DNA of 33,247 bases from Acanthaster planci (taxonomy: Eukaryota > Echinodermata > Asteroidea > Valvatida > Acanthasteridae). This document shows positions 1 to 11,300 of this stretch, piece after piece. Below the pieces are notes generated by a model. It searched no databases. It was not told the DNA's origin and saw only the letters and a list, made by a program, of their open reading frames with translations. Location of the stretch: the NCBI RefSeq assembly GCF_001949145.1, contig NW_019091388.1:1115210-1148456 (forward strand), read 5' to 3'. Numbering within the stretch: the first letter of the stretch is position 1; each line of letters begins with the position of its first letter. A program made the position numbers and the translations under genes.

Positions 1-217
1 AATTTGCATCATAATCACCAGCTTCAGAATGTGGAAGCATGAGTAGAGCCGCATGCCACCGAACAATCAGCCTTTTCACTGTGTAATTCAAAGCGTGCAG
101 AGCACGCAGGGCCACAAACCCAGAATTTGCGGTTTGGCAGGTGGCCTTCGTGGCCAAGCGAGGCTGGAATTCTTGGAGTCGGCTTTCAGGAAGAAATTCC
201 CGTCGTCAAGGGGTTAA
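1..217 (-). mobile_element. Partial TTAA-ended non-autonomous DNA element (piggyBac-like), cut by the left window edge
   Basis: Read on the minus strand, the element begins with TTAACCCCTTGACGACGGG at 217 and runs to position 1. The TTAA followed by a CCC run is the usual end of piggyBac-superfamily transposons and their MITEs. It has no coding potential. It contains a short GGCC/GGCC palindrome near 142-154. An end with similar sequence in the opposite orientation occurs at 33061. The family assignment is inferred from the terminus only. Confidence 0.4.
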
Positions 218-607
218 AAGGAACGTCACAGTTTTCAATGTGTAATATCTATCATGTCACAGTCTGGATCCCATAATTAGAGATTCACCCATTTGGGATG
301 AAATACGGTATAATGTAATGGCAGGAAATGAAAGAAGGGATCCATGCTACCACTTTTGGACCAATCAATAATTACATGCACACATCTAAGCAAGTATTAT
401 ATCAGTATACTGAATGACTGCTCGGAAATTAAGTAGCCATTAACTTTGCTACAACCATTAATCAAATTGATCAATGTTCACTTAAAAAGATTGGCAAAAA
501 ACTTTAAAATGTTACGTGAGTTATAACTTGTATCTATGGAAACATTTTTTCCCCCTACTTTTTGTCCGTCATGGTTTGTGCTCAGAGATTGTTACTGCAA
601 TGACTAC
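218..607. other. Non-coding stretch, probably inside the last intron(s) of PDCD7
   Basis: No coding exon was found here. The expected next PDCD7 segment, which starts with a His-Asp-Trp-Asp motif in the human protein, is not encoded on the minus strand between 1 and 607. The final exon should therefore lie to the left of the window. Confidence 0.5.
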
Positions 608-3600
608 CTGATATCTATCAGAGCTTGTACGTTATTCTCAGCTTGTTGGTAAAACTGCTGGAAAGGGAACAAGGGATCGTCTGGTCTCAGTGATTCATCT
701 GTGAAAACAAACAGCACGTTTTCTTTTTACATATACATATCCAATTTCAGCAACAAGTCAGACAGAAGCTCCAGCTTCGGACTTTCTTTTGTCAGATGAA
801 AATGCAGTTTTTACTGCCACATGTGAGACCAATACACAACTGACTACACAACATTTAGGACTGAATACATTCAACTTTTTGGTTACCTTTGCCAAAGAGT
901 AACTTCATCTTGGCCTGCATCTCCTTGATAGCCTTCTCCTCCAGCCACTTTTTTTGCCTCCTCTTCTCTTGCTCTTTGTATTCCTCGTGCTCTTCCTCAA
1001 GCATCACCTTTAGTTTGGAAAATAATACTTGCAATTAGGGGAACAATACATGTGAAAAATGTATGTTACTCTTTACAGCTAAAGAGTTTGATCAAGATGA
1101 TTACTACTAAGCATATTTGGAGAACTATTTGGAAAGTCTGTAAAAACTCGCTGCCTGTGAATGGATGTAAGCCAAGAAAAAGAGCAAGAATCAAGTATAT
1201 AAAAGCCTGGATCAGATTTGATTATACGTTCATATCCAATATTACCGTGTCCCATACTCGACTAGGCTGACTTTTCATTCTGGCAAATGCCAAAATATGT
1301 ATACCTTTTACATGATTTTGAAACCTTTTTCACTTGTACTCGGGCATAAAACTGATGAAAGCAGCAAGTGCCCCACTGTAAATCGCAAGTGGGCTAAATC
1401 TGTACTAGGTCAGTCGGCACTCCAGTCTGTACTTCTGGAGTATCAATCTGTTTAGGTATTGAGAGATTAGAATCCTTCACAAGACCAAGGCCCAAGTACA
1501 GAAACCTACTCTGCCCACCCCCCCATATACCTGCATAACTCTCTCCTCCTCCTGGTATAAGACACTCTGCTTGCCCATCAACTCCTCAAGGGGCTTCAGT
1601 GTTTCATCAAAATTGACATCTGATTCCCTTGGGGTGTAGATGCCTTCAACAAAAAATAATACATGTATACAAATCAGTCATTCTCGTTCTCAAATCCTGG
1701 GCAACCAACCTCAAATTTGGTCCATGATAACAGGTCTGCAAGTTAGCATAAGAACAGACCTATTTTACCCAGCGTCATTTTGTTTCATATTTGAACAGAA
1801 AATCCATGACTTGAAGAGTTTATGACATCATAGTGTTGAGGTCTTGAGTTGCAACAGAAAAGTATGGATATTTTAAGTATTGTGTATAGGATTTCCAAGC
1901 TCTCAAAAAATCTTGAAATTTCGTAAAGTAAGTACATAATAGTGTCAGACAATCTGTGATATCTTGCCATGAGAAATGCTGTCATTTTTGAGAAAAAGAA
2001 ACATTTCATATTTTTGCCAAAGGTCATCCAGACGGATGATCTTTGAATGGCCAATGATGGTGTGTGGATGGTTTTTTGACTGATGTAAATGGTAACGTGT
2101 GAAGAGCGAACAATCCAGTCAATTGTGCATGTGTATAATGTACCCGTCCATGTACATTGTACATTTTGGTCGCGCATTGATTGTGGTGTCTGCTGTCTGA
2201 AGTCAAACCACTGTACGACGACAAGGTGTTTATTCAACAAATTCTCAGCATTGCATTGCTGAAGAAGCACAAACTTGAAGGTAAATTTACCAACCACTAT
2301 TACTGTGCAAAGCCATGGGAAAAAATGCATTTTTGAGGGTCATAATTGGTCTCCAGATTGGTCTGGCCTGTGCACTACCCAGGCTCTCAGGAACATCCTG
2401 TAGCCCATGAAGTTTTGCGAGACAAATTACACAAGCTGGGCGTTTAGTCATAGCGTTAAAAACGAACAGCGTTTTTCTCAATTTTCCTCAAAAGTAGTGA
2501 ACTCAAAAAATGAAACAGGTCCTTGAAATGATACACAAAGTGAATCACAAATCCCCAAATGGGCAAATTTTGACAAACTGCAGTACCTGCAAATCCTGTG
2601 CACTGCCTTTACGGAGTGAAGAGGTGCCTTTCAAAATCTTTAAGCAAAGAAAGGGTGTCTGACTATTTTCATACACGTACTAGTCAGGTACTGGGAAAAT
2701 GTGCCAACTCTAAGTTTTTCATAAAATTATCTACAAGTATGGTAAGTTCGGGTACAAACTATAGTTCCACTGGCAGTCAATTGCTTTTAGCAATTTATAT
2801 GTGCAATTCAGTTACGTTCCAATGACCCCAGTCGGTCAATTTTAAAATTTCGTTACAATTTACCATTTGCTGTGATTTTTGCAGCATACATGGTCATTGA
2901 CATCTCATACAATTATTTCCATGTGAATGGTTCCCTCCACAATGATAAATGAAATCAGCTATTGGTAACCAGCAGTGTGACCATACCCAAATGATCGACT
3001 AGATAGTTCAAACCACCCATCCTTTGAGCCGTGTTAGTCCAACTAAAGTCAACTTTATAACACCTCGCCCACAGATTAGTTTTACTATTTTTATACCATC
3101 GCTTCAAAAAGACTATACCATGCAGCCTCATTCTGAAAAATAACTATATCCATAGCAACCAAAGAACCATATCCATAGCAACGAAAGCATAGGCACATAT
3201 TTGGGCTCATGGCAAACAACACTGGTTAATGAATGTATTCAAACGTTGCTGTTCCGCTTGGAATTCTTGAATTAAATTTGATGAAAGTTAATTCCAGTTT
3301 GGTGTTTCATTCTTGATTTTCAGCTTAAATTTTGCACAATCTGCGAGGAGGTGTTATAAAACATATATTGACTGCTTTATCTCGTGGTACAGTAAAACTA
3401 GCCTCCCTTGGTGATTCATGGAGCATTCTATTTTCCCCCGGCAAAGCCGCGGGGAAAATAGAATGCTCTAAGAATCACCTCAGGAGGTTAGTTTTACTGT
3501 ACCACTTGAAGCAGTCAATATTTGTATAATAGTCGTCGCTCAAACTTGTCTTATCTTTGAAGCCTCAAGCCCCTTTCCACTGTTGGTGCCTGTTCCTTAC

Positions 3601-6600
3601 CCTTTGCCTGGGCTGCATCCTTGCGAAGCTGTCTGAGCTTCCTCAGTCCTTTGATGAGTTCCAGAGCCTGAGAGACCTCTTGTTTCTTCTTTCGAACCTC
3701 GTAGAGCGTCTTGTCGACCTCTTCCTGCAGTTCGACCTCCTGGCGCCAGAGGGAAGAGAATAAAAGATGGTGAACAGAAAACTTATCTCCAACATCTGGT
3801 GAAATGTCTGGTTGTGAAGGGATTTGCTTGGAGTGAGGGAATTTTCTTTATGGACAGGGAGAGGGAAACAAGAGTTTAGATGGCAAGCTTTTGATGAATG
3901 TTGGTTCTATAGCTGTGCAGGCTTTAACACTTAGAAGTTGAGTGTGCTTCTCTTCTTGAACAAGTTGCCCCATGGAATATCCATTAAATCATTGCCTCTA
4001 ATGAACATCAAAGGGTACTGATGCGAACAATTCAACACTGTCTTGGCAGCAAGCAAACTTACAAGTGAATTAACGCTTCCAACACAGCACAAACCACTGA
4101 ACTGCCCTCACACAATCAACCTTTCAAAAACATTTGAACAGAATATTCAGCAAGGCAACAACAAAAGACGTGTTGATCTTGACAACTTGATGTGAACCTT
4201 TTTGAAAAAGGTTTCTGTTAAGCTTAAGTACCCTTTTCTTTTCTTGCTCAGCTTGTAACCTCTTGGCCAGCTCAGAATCAATCTTAAGATGCATCTCCTT
4301 TCTCCTGGCTTCCACATCTTGCTCCGCCTGGTACTTCTCCAATCTTTGCCTTTTCAGTCTCGCCTTGGTCGTAAACATAGTCAAATTGTCACAGTTTTAA
4401 TATTAGCTTCCTTAGTATTTTTTGCTTTTGTATGCTTCAGAATGCAACACCAACTGCTAGTGAACACTGCTGTGCAGTATAAACCAATGGAGAATGGTTA
4501 CGTTTGCTGCAATCAAGGACCTTTACCACACACTTAAGGAGAGCCTCTCTGGGGTTTATGACCCACATCGCCCCACAATGCAAGCACGCCATCACTACAA
4601 ACTTTCTACTAGGCACTGACATTTGTGTACATTGCGAAGGAACTGCTGAGCCTGTGGATTAGTGCATGTGCACCTTAAGTCATTCCAAGAACCTTCCGGA
4701 CAAACACACCTGCTAAGGTACACGTGTACACAGTGACATTTGACAACAGATTTGGCTGTACGTATCTCACCCGTTTTCTTCTCGTCTTCTTCATTTTGTT
4801 GTCTAGCTGGTCAGTAACTTCCTTACTAAATACTTTTGCCTTCAGCGCCTCAACTCTTTCCTAATAGAAGAAGAAAGACACGCGGTACTAATCTTTCTGT
4901 GTCTTAGGAATTCTTTGCCTACCAGTTGCTGGTAAACCGTGGCAAAAACAAAAGCAAAAGAACAATCCAGAAAGCGTTGAAAAATTCACTACTACTAAAT
5001 AATAATATAGCCCTTTTTAAAAGTAATGGGCTAGATTTACATACCTCACACCAACAAGGGGTGATATTTCTGACCACATGTGCAAGTAGCAGGTACTATA
5101 AGAGAGGTCTAATTTGTTTGTATACATGTACGCGAACTGCTGATTACTATGATGTGGAACATGTCTCTTATGCAGCAAACAAGTTGTCAAAGAGGTAAAA
5201 AAAACTGCATCAAACACATTCAAGCAGTCAACAATTGCTTTATTGCATGGCAGTGAGACTCTAAGATACAATGTTGTAACTATTAGAGGGGAAACATTTG
5301 AATCAATGTAGTGTACCCTTTGATAGTTGACAAGCACTATTTTTATGAGGCAGTATCGTTTAAGGCAGTAAACAGCTGTTTTGAATCGAGCACTACTGTG
5401 CTTTACAAATGAAGCTACAGCATCCAAGGCATGGGGGTAAGGCACAGAAAGAGTTCTGCTTCTAATTACATGCCTTTCAAAAAAGGGGTCGCTAAGTCGG
5501 AAATTCTTTTGGGGGAATTTTTGTACTGATTGAATGGGGTCATATGCCCTTTTTGACAATTTTAGTGCGTGGCGGGAAAAAACACAGCTTTGCTTCACTG
5601 AGCATCAATACGCAATTGTTTTCATCACTGTGACAGCGAACCACAAAGGTTACTTGTGAAAAAAATTGAGTTTCCTTTTACAAATAGCTAATGTAAGAAT
5701 GCAAACACATAAGTGTTTTTGAAGTGAAAAAGTTGAGAGGCATTTTAAAAAGACAGACAAGACAACGGGCAATTTTTGTCAGGGTCGGTCAGATTTAACT
5801 GGAAGCAGAAGAAATGTCTACTACCTTTGTCCGATTAGCCCTCCTGCATTCATACTGCCAAGATGACTCATCTTTGTTGATGTGCCTACTCATCATGTCT
5901 TTCTGCTCGTTCAGTTGACGCAAAGCCAGAAGCAAGTCTTTGACTAGCTGTCGACCTTCCCCTAGCTGTGCATTCAAAGGAGAGGGAAATAAAGAGATAA
6001 ACATTCAAACATTAAATAGTAAAATGCTTTGAGAATTAAAAGGTAGGGCTTTAGCCAGTTTTGTGAACTGTGGAGTTTTCTTTAAATAGAATTTCCAAGA
6101 TCAGACCCTTTTGCTCATACTCGTCTGTGAAAACGGACTTTCATCCATCTGACTGGTTTAAAATATGCATTTAGAAACTTCACATTATGTTGTTAGAAAC
6201 AAATAAAAAGTACATTGAAAAGTGACATACAGGCAGTGATGAGAAGCTAAGTTTTTTTTCCTTTGCCTGAATCAGCATCATAAATTGAAAAAACAATTTG
6301 ACAAGATTTTAAACAGTGTTTAATCTACTTGGACATTCAAAACACAATTTCTCTTTTTTTAATTTCTTCCAAATTTGCACTCACGGAGATGGGTTTAAAT
6401 TTCTTATCCTTTGCCTTCTCTGATTGGTCTATCTTGTGCTTCCTCAGCCAAGTTTTCAGCCAATCCTCATCTTTTTCTCTTTGAGACTTCTCAGGCATGG
6501 GAGCCTGGTGCTGTGAATATGGCTCAAGGCCTTCACGAGACTGTGGTGGATGATGAGAAGGCACAGCTGGTTGATTTAATTCTTGGATGGAGAAAGGATT

Positions 6601-7458
6601 AGAAGTAATAGCCTCTTGTGGCAGCTGTTGCTGGGGCATTGCAGGGAACCGATGACCAAGTGGGTGTGGTCCCGTGGGATGCTGTCCTACAGGGTGTGGT
6701 CGTGGGAGAGATGAATCTGGACGGTTGTGATCTTGGTGCTGCTCTGGTGGATGGAAAGGTTGGGTTGGAGGTGGCACACTGAATCCTCCTGGCATTTCGA
6801 ATGGGCGTGGTACAGGCTGATGTGGATGTGGCTCAAATGGAGGCAGGCCAGAATGGAACAGTTCAGATGAGTGTTGTGCAGGTTGGCGTTGCCCTGAGGG
6901 GTGTGGTTCTTGATGCTGCTGGAAGTGTTGAACATGACTGAATGGACCGTCAGAAGGAAAATGTGATCCTGGAAACTGATGTCCTGGAGCAACCATTTGA
7001 GAATGGTGTCTCCTACTCTTAGTTTCTGCCATTCTTTCCCGATTTGAAAGATGGCACATTGATGAGCTCTGCCTCTCATCAGATATGGGCACTGTGTTGG
7101 AATTGATTGATGTGTGGACAATGTTTGAGAATGGCTGCAACTTACTTCTCTCTGTCTCGTCACTTATTTTTAAATGCAGACATGCGTCAGCTCTCCCAAG
7201 CATGTTTAGGTTATCTGGACTGACAGGATTTCTGGGGACACCAGGATGATTCTGAGGACCCCGGTGATTCTCAGACTGTTGAGTTCTTCCCTGCTGCTCC
7301 TGACTTCCCATCCCTGGCATGCCCGGAGGCAGAGTCTGCCAAAATGGTTGAATGGGACTAGGATGGGGGCCATTGCCACCAAGCACTGGCTGACCCAACA
7401 ACGGAGGCCCCTGGTCTTGGGGAATCGCCATTGGTGCATTGGTTGGGGTGTTCATCAT
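608..7458 (-). CDS. PDCD7: Programmed cell death protein 7 / U11/U12 snRNP 59 kDa protein, 3' end missing
   Basis: PDCD7 (59K) is a U11 snRNP protein of the nuclear minor (U12-type) spliceosome. Coding exons (minus): 7458-6385, 5965-5825, 4860-4771, 4363-4232, 3739-3601, 1643-1531, 1007-887 and 698-608. All joins agree in phase and give 633 codons plus two bases. Residues 1-358 (first exon) are rich in Pro, Gln, His and Ser. The rest is a charged coiled coil that parallels human PDCD7: LGEGRQLVKDLL in exon 2, EVRKKKQE and LRKLRQLRKDAA in exon 5, DETLKPL and YQEEERVMQ in exon 6, VMLEEEHEEYKEQEKRRQKK in exon 7, and FQQFYQQAENNVQALIDIR in exon 8. The start is the ATGATG at 7458, because the same frame meets a stop in the putative upstream exon. 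The remaining C-terminus, about 45 residues in human, is outside the window. The N-terminal half is longer than in the 485-residue human protein. All visible donors are GT and look U2-type; the GTACTT donor at 4231 is weak. Identification is from remembered family sequence. Confidence 0.9.
3057..3358. repeat. Inverted-repeat pair flanking about 270 bases in a PDCD7 intron
   Basis: The segment near 3057-3080 (TATAACACCTCGCCCACAG) matches the reverse complement of 3336-3358 (CTGCGAGGAGGTGTTATA) with a small gap. It lies immediately left of the large foldback at 3365. A nested direct duplication, ATATCCATAGCAAC, occurs at about 3146 and 3169. This looks like a small MITE or part of a composite element. 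Confidence 0.5.
3365..3521. mobile_element. Long foldback (MITE-like) element
   Basis: The left arm (about 3365-3437) and right arm (about 3450-3521) are near-perfect reverse complements over about 72 bases. They are separated by a roughly 12-base GC-rich centre (GGCAAAGCCGCG). Matching blocks include GGTACAGTAAAACTA with TAGTTTTACTGTACC, and GAGCATTCTATTTTCCCC with GGGGAAAATAGAATGCTC. The high arm identity implies a recent insertion or gene conversion. It sits in the PDCD7 intron between exons 3739-3601 and 1643-1531. A transcript from either strand would form a long hairpin. No coding capacity. Confidence 0.8.
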
Positions 7459-7531
7459 GGTAGATTTTACTCTCAAACAAACCTGCAGTTAGTCACATTG
7501 GTTTGGTTAGGGCCTGTAAGCCTTATCACTA

Positions 7532-7664
7532 ATAATACTGCATGGGTGATTTTGCACAATGGTAGAAAGGCATTGTGGGAAGGAAAAGGGGGCAATGTTT
7601 GCTTCTTTGTCCTTCCCACACATGCCACAACATTGTGCAAAATCACCCATGTGGTTACTAGTAG
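7532..7664. mobile_element. Second foldback (MITE-like) element in the first PDCD7 intron
   Basis: The left arm contains CATGGGTGATTTTGCACAAT (from 7541). The right arm contains its reverse complement, ATTGTGCAAAATCACCCATG (7632-7651). Pairing continues inward through GTGGGAAGGA/TCCTTCCCAC with several mismatches, and outward with weaker similarity (ACTAATAATACTG against GGTTACTAGTAG). It lies between the first coding exon of PDCD7 and its probable UTR exon. Its sequence differs from the foldback at 3365. Confidence 0.75.
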
Positions 7665-7971
7665 CGGAGGCGTATGAGTAATGACACATTTCAAGTTCAG
7701 CTTGGTTTATCTAACTTAGACTCAAAGTCACCACTCCGCATTACACAGAGCAGCCTTTAATAGTTGGCAGACAACAAGCACAGTGCAAATAACTTACATG
7801 TATGTACAATTAGGCCTACACAAACTGAAAGTTTTCAGAATAAGCTTACGGAAATTGAAGAAACCGGGTGATAAGCAATAAGACATTGTTAGACGAGTGC
7901 ATGTTCTTCGACAACATGTTTGAAGAGTTGATAAATTGTGTTGTTGACTGTTGTCACTGGTTGTTACTTAC

Positions 7972-8240
7972 GTAAGCCCCTTGGCCTTGTTAAAGGCACC
8001 TTTGGCAAATTTATGCCATTGGTGCCAGCCTTCAGTAGAATTGCTGAGTCACGGTGAGACTATCCGCTGCGTCTGGACTGTAGGCTTGAGCTTCGAGAGT
8101 GGAGATGAGTATGAAAGAAACACTAGAACTATGCGCTAAATGAAAGCAACATGCGATGCGCGAGGCAAAAATAAAACGCTGAACTGAAGCTACCTCAAAT
8201 CTCGATTGGTGCTTACGCATTTGTGTGCCGCTGTATTACG
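7972..8240 (-). other. PDCD7: Probable non-coding first exon of PDCD7 (5' UTR)
   Basis: On the minus strand a strong donor, GTAAGT, begins at 7971, directly after TAC. An acceptor CTGCAG lies just upstream of the PDCD7 start codon (coding exon would begin near 7482). Splicing the two puts a TAA stop in frame ahead of ATG 7458, so this exon would be untranslated. It carries a two-codon upstream ORF (ATG GCA TAA, ATG at about 8019). The upstream limit is a guess; no transcript evidence is available. Confidence 0.45.
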
Positions 8241-8357
8241 GTACCTACAGGTCTCCACAGGGTACAAGACTTTAGTCTGATACCTTAGAATCAGTTACTC
8301 TCTCACGTTATACTGCAGTTCCCAGACAGGTACCAGACACAATTAGATGATGTAGAG
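8220..8357. promoter_or_regulatory. Probable bidirectional promoter between PDCD7 and PTAR1
   Basis: PDCD7 is transcribed leftward and PTAR1 starts rightward at 8358. Only a few hundred bases can hold both promoters, and fewer if the PDCD7 UTR exon reaches about 8240. CpG dinucleotides are more frequent around 8020-8230 and 8360-8420 than in the introns. No TATA box stands out. Two short upstream ORFs flank the region: ATG GCA TAA on the minus strand and ATG ATG TAG (8347-8355) just ahead of the PTAR1 start. The assignment is by position. Confidence 0.5.
8347..8355 (+). promoter_or_regulatory. Minimal upstream ORF (ATG ATG TAG) in the PTAR1 leader
   Basis: ATG ATG TAG ends two bases before the main ATG at 8358. 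If transcription starts upstream, ribosomes would meet this two-codon ORF first and would have to leak past it or reinitiate. Whether the leader includes it is not known. Confidence 0.4.
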
Positions 8358-11300
8358 ATGGCCGAGGACAGCCGAGCTGTACGGATTTTGTCTGATTTGT
8401 GTGGCGTTTTACGTCGAGAAAAGAATGTGTAAGGAGTCATCTGTATTCAGTGTTAGTTTACTGAGTTACGATGAGCAGAATTGTTTTCGTATGTCGGAAA
8501 TACATGTAGGGCTCTAGACCTAGGTTACTTGCTTCGAGAACTGCCTTTGTACGGCAATTTGCATATTTGCAGCTAGCTGCTAGCTGCAGCTGTGTGCTAA
8601 CACGATTAGTCAACGAAGCCGATGTGCAAACAACCAGAACGCACAATCAGAACCGAGGGCCAAAATCATAAATGAGTATTTCATTTGCTCTATGCCAAAA
8701 AAGAAATGAAACTGCGGCTGCGTATGACGTAAGCGCTGCACATTAATTTTGCTGTGACCATGGTGACCTTTTTAAATTTGGATTTTATCGTTACCCAGTT
8801 GCAATGCGCACATAAGCCTGCTTGTGTGGTGTTATATAGAATATAGAATTGTGTCGTGCCATCACCACAATGCGATGCCATGATGGAAGATCACAATACG
8901 ATGCTACAATGGCTCTGTCATGTTGTGCCATTGAATGTGGCGTCACCTCCTTTCTCATTACTTTCATGCTGATAAATGTGATACATTGAATATGATATTT
9001 GGGAGACTAATTAACATTGTACAAACCAGATTTTTGCATAAATGTGCTTGAATAACTTTTTGACACCTTGTTGATGCTCATTTATTTTCAAAGCTAAAAA
9101 GCATAACCCAAACTGTAGGGTTTTTATAAACGTTTCAGGTTTTTACACATGTTACAGATAGACATGTACCTGTATAACTCGCATAAACAGAGTTTTGGCT
9201 GTTTCAATAAAATTCCAATTTACTCCGCCATTACAAATATTTGTGCGGCAATATTGCACACATTCCTTCTTGGGCAGGTAAGATGTCTTATATTCACTTA
9301 ATATCTCATTTAAATGGTAAAATTCACAAGCACTTCACCCATCCATGCCACGGAAACCATAATTTGCGCAAGAGTTAAGATTGTGCTGAACAGGCTTGTG
9401 CCTTTAGAAAGGATTTTTCTTAACATGATATGTTGACCTCTCACTGTCACTCCCAAACCATAATAGTGTCGTCCAAACGGTCAGCTTTGTATCATTTCAT
9501 GCTTGCCCAACATGATTGGCCTTCTTCCTAAGCTGCGTAGTGAGAGGCCTAGTTTCATCAGCAAAAAACTATGATTGCGGTTCTTGTTAAGTCTGTATTA
9601 TAACTGCAAGGAAAGTGTTTTTGAGCTGTGAAATTTCCTCCTTGACCATAATTGTTAGTCAACTGAGAAAACGAGAATGGGGTTTAGACTAAACATTTAC
9701 GATGATTATGTGAATTGACACGTTTGCTCTTTAGATTTTAGATTTTCAACCCATGGAAACATTGTTCACATTGTTCTGTGTTCTCCATTTAGTCTTAAGC
9801 CCTTTTGATTCTTTTACAGACACGACTTTGGCTTTGTCTACTGCCCTGAGCCATTGTGTAACAAGAGCCCTATCGTAGTGGTTGATGGGAACTTGGGCAT
9901 TGAGACATGGAGCATTAAACCTCTGTACTTTCATGCCTACTCACAACTCTTCCACAGCAAGCACAGACAACATGGTAAGAAGTCTGTGCGCTTTGATGAC
10001 ATACGTTTCCCAGATACATTTTCAATCTACTATCATGGATGTCAGGCAGGCATTCTGGTCTGGGACTAAGGCTGTTCACTGTGTTGTGCTTCAGGCTCAA
10101 AGCCACAGCCACTAAATACCTGATTTAGACACAGCCTGACATGAACTGTGTCTGACCACAGAAACTTTTAGAGCCACAATGAATGCATCTGTACAAAGTG
10201 CAGTTGATGTGTAAGTTTTAGAATGAGATCACTTCACATCCTAAGGCAACAACAATTTCTGCTGAAGCATCATGGCAGTAGCAGCATTTTTAAAGTTCTA
10301 TGTTGTTACATAACAAGGGTCCTGCGTGTATGCCACAAACACACCAAACATTGTGCTGCAGTTAGACATGAATCCAGTCGGACTTACATGTACATTGCTC
10401 TTCCCCAGTCAGCCATTTCTTCACTGTACAAAGTACACGGTCTTCACCCTTGGCCACTCGCATTTATGAGGCACCCTTATTTGATAGCTTTTCTGCAATA
10501 TGCCTCATCGGTGTGTGTCATATGTCCCCCGTCAGTGATTCCAACTTGATGGATAAGTCAATCAGACCCCCCGTCGGTGATATGTAGTTATTCATAATTG
10601 CATATGAACAACATGATCTTACATAATGTATACAGAATTTCCACCAATCAAAGTAGTCGGACTTGAATTTTCCACCAATCAAAGTAGTCAGACTTGGAGG
10701 TACATATATGAATGATGTAAAAACCAAGTCCGGCAATTTGATTGGCGGCTACCTGCTTGGGAAAATGAGCTGATTTGCATGTGTACAAATGGCTTGCAGA
10801 TTTGTCAAGTCAGGATTTCTGAACTCAGAGTAATAAGTGGACACGAGGGCGCGAAGCATAAACAAGCATAAATGCGGACAATGTCACAGAAGATCCTGAC
10901 TTGAGTCAAGTCCATGCTGCAGGTTACATGCACTGTTTCTTGCTTCAAACTTTCCTACATGAACTTCAACGTAATCTCATCAGCTTTTGAAGGGCTTCAA
11001 AGTACTTTGCAATTTTTTTGTTTGGGTTATCAGAACTGTCCCAGGTCCATTAAAATCCACCAGGAGAATTTGGAAGAATTTTTCAGAATTTAAGAAAGAA
11101 CAAGCCAGTCATTCTCACTCACCGGTCTTGATGCCTTGCGAATGTTGAAGTACAAATATCATGCTGTTGGGAAGGTTCCAGTTATAATTCCCGTGGTCAG
11201 TGTCAAAAGCAAGACTTCACGTGAAGGACTTGCTGTGCTTGAGACCACTTTCAAAGTGCACATGTACGTGGCCAAAGAAGTTCCGTCTATTATGACAGAA

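Noticed and set aside
100-190. tRNA-like or 5S-like gene at the left end
   Set aside because: The GGCC...GGCC palindrome and a GGCTGGAATTC stretch do not give a complete cloverleaf or proper A and B boxes.
1785-2330. 181-codon open frame on the minus strand
   Set aside because: It is inside a PDCD7 intron, has no family resemblance, and its hydrophobic/Cys/His mix is typical of chance translation.
5017-5598. 193-codon open frame on the minus strand
   Set aside because: It lies inside the PDCD7 intron between exons 5825 and 4860, has no recognisable domain, and has a composition like translated AT-rich intron.
6687-7163. 158-codon frame on the minus strand within PDCD7 exon
   Set aside because: It is an alternative frame of the Pro/His-rich PDCD7 exon; the 358-codon frame joins in phase with the conserved exons.
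7246-7677. 143-codon open frame on the plus strand
   Set aside because: It is antisense to the first PDCD7 exon and crosses a foldback element; a shadow frame.
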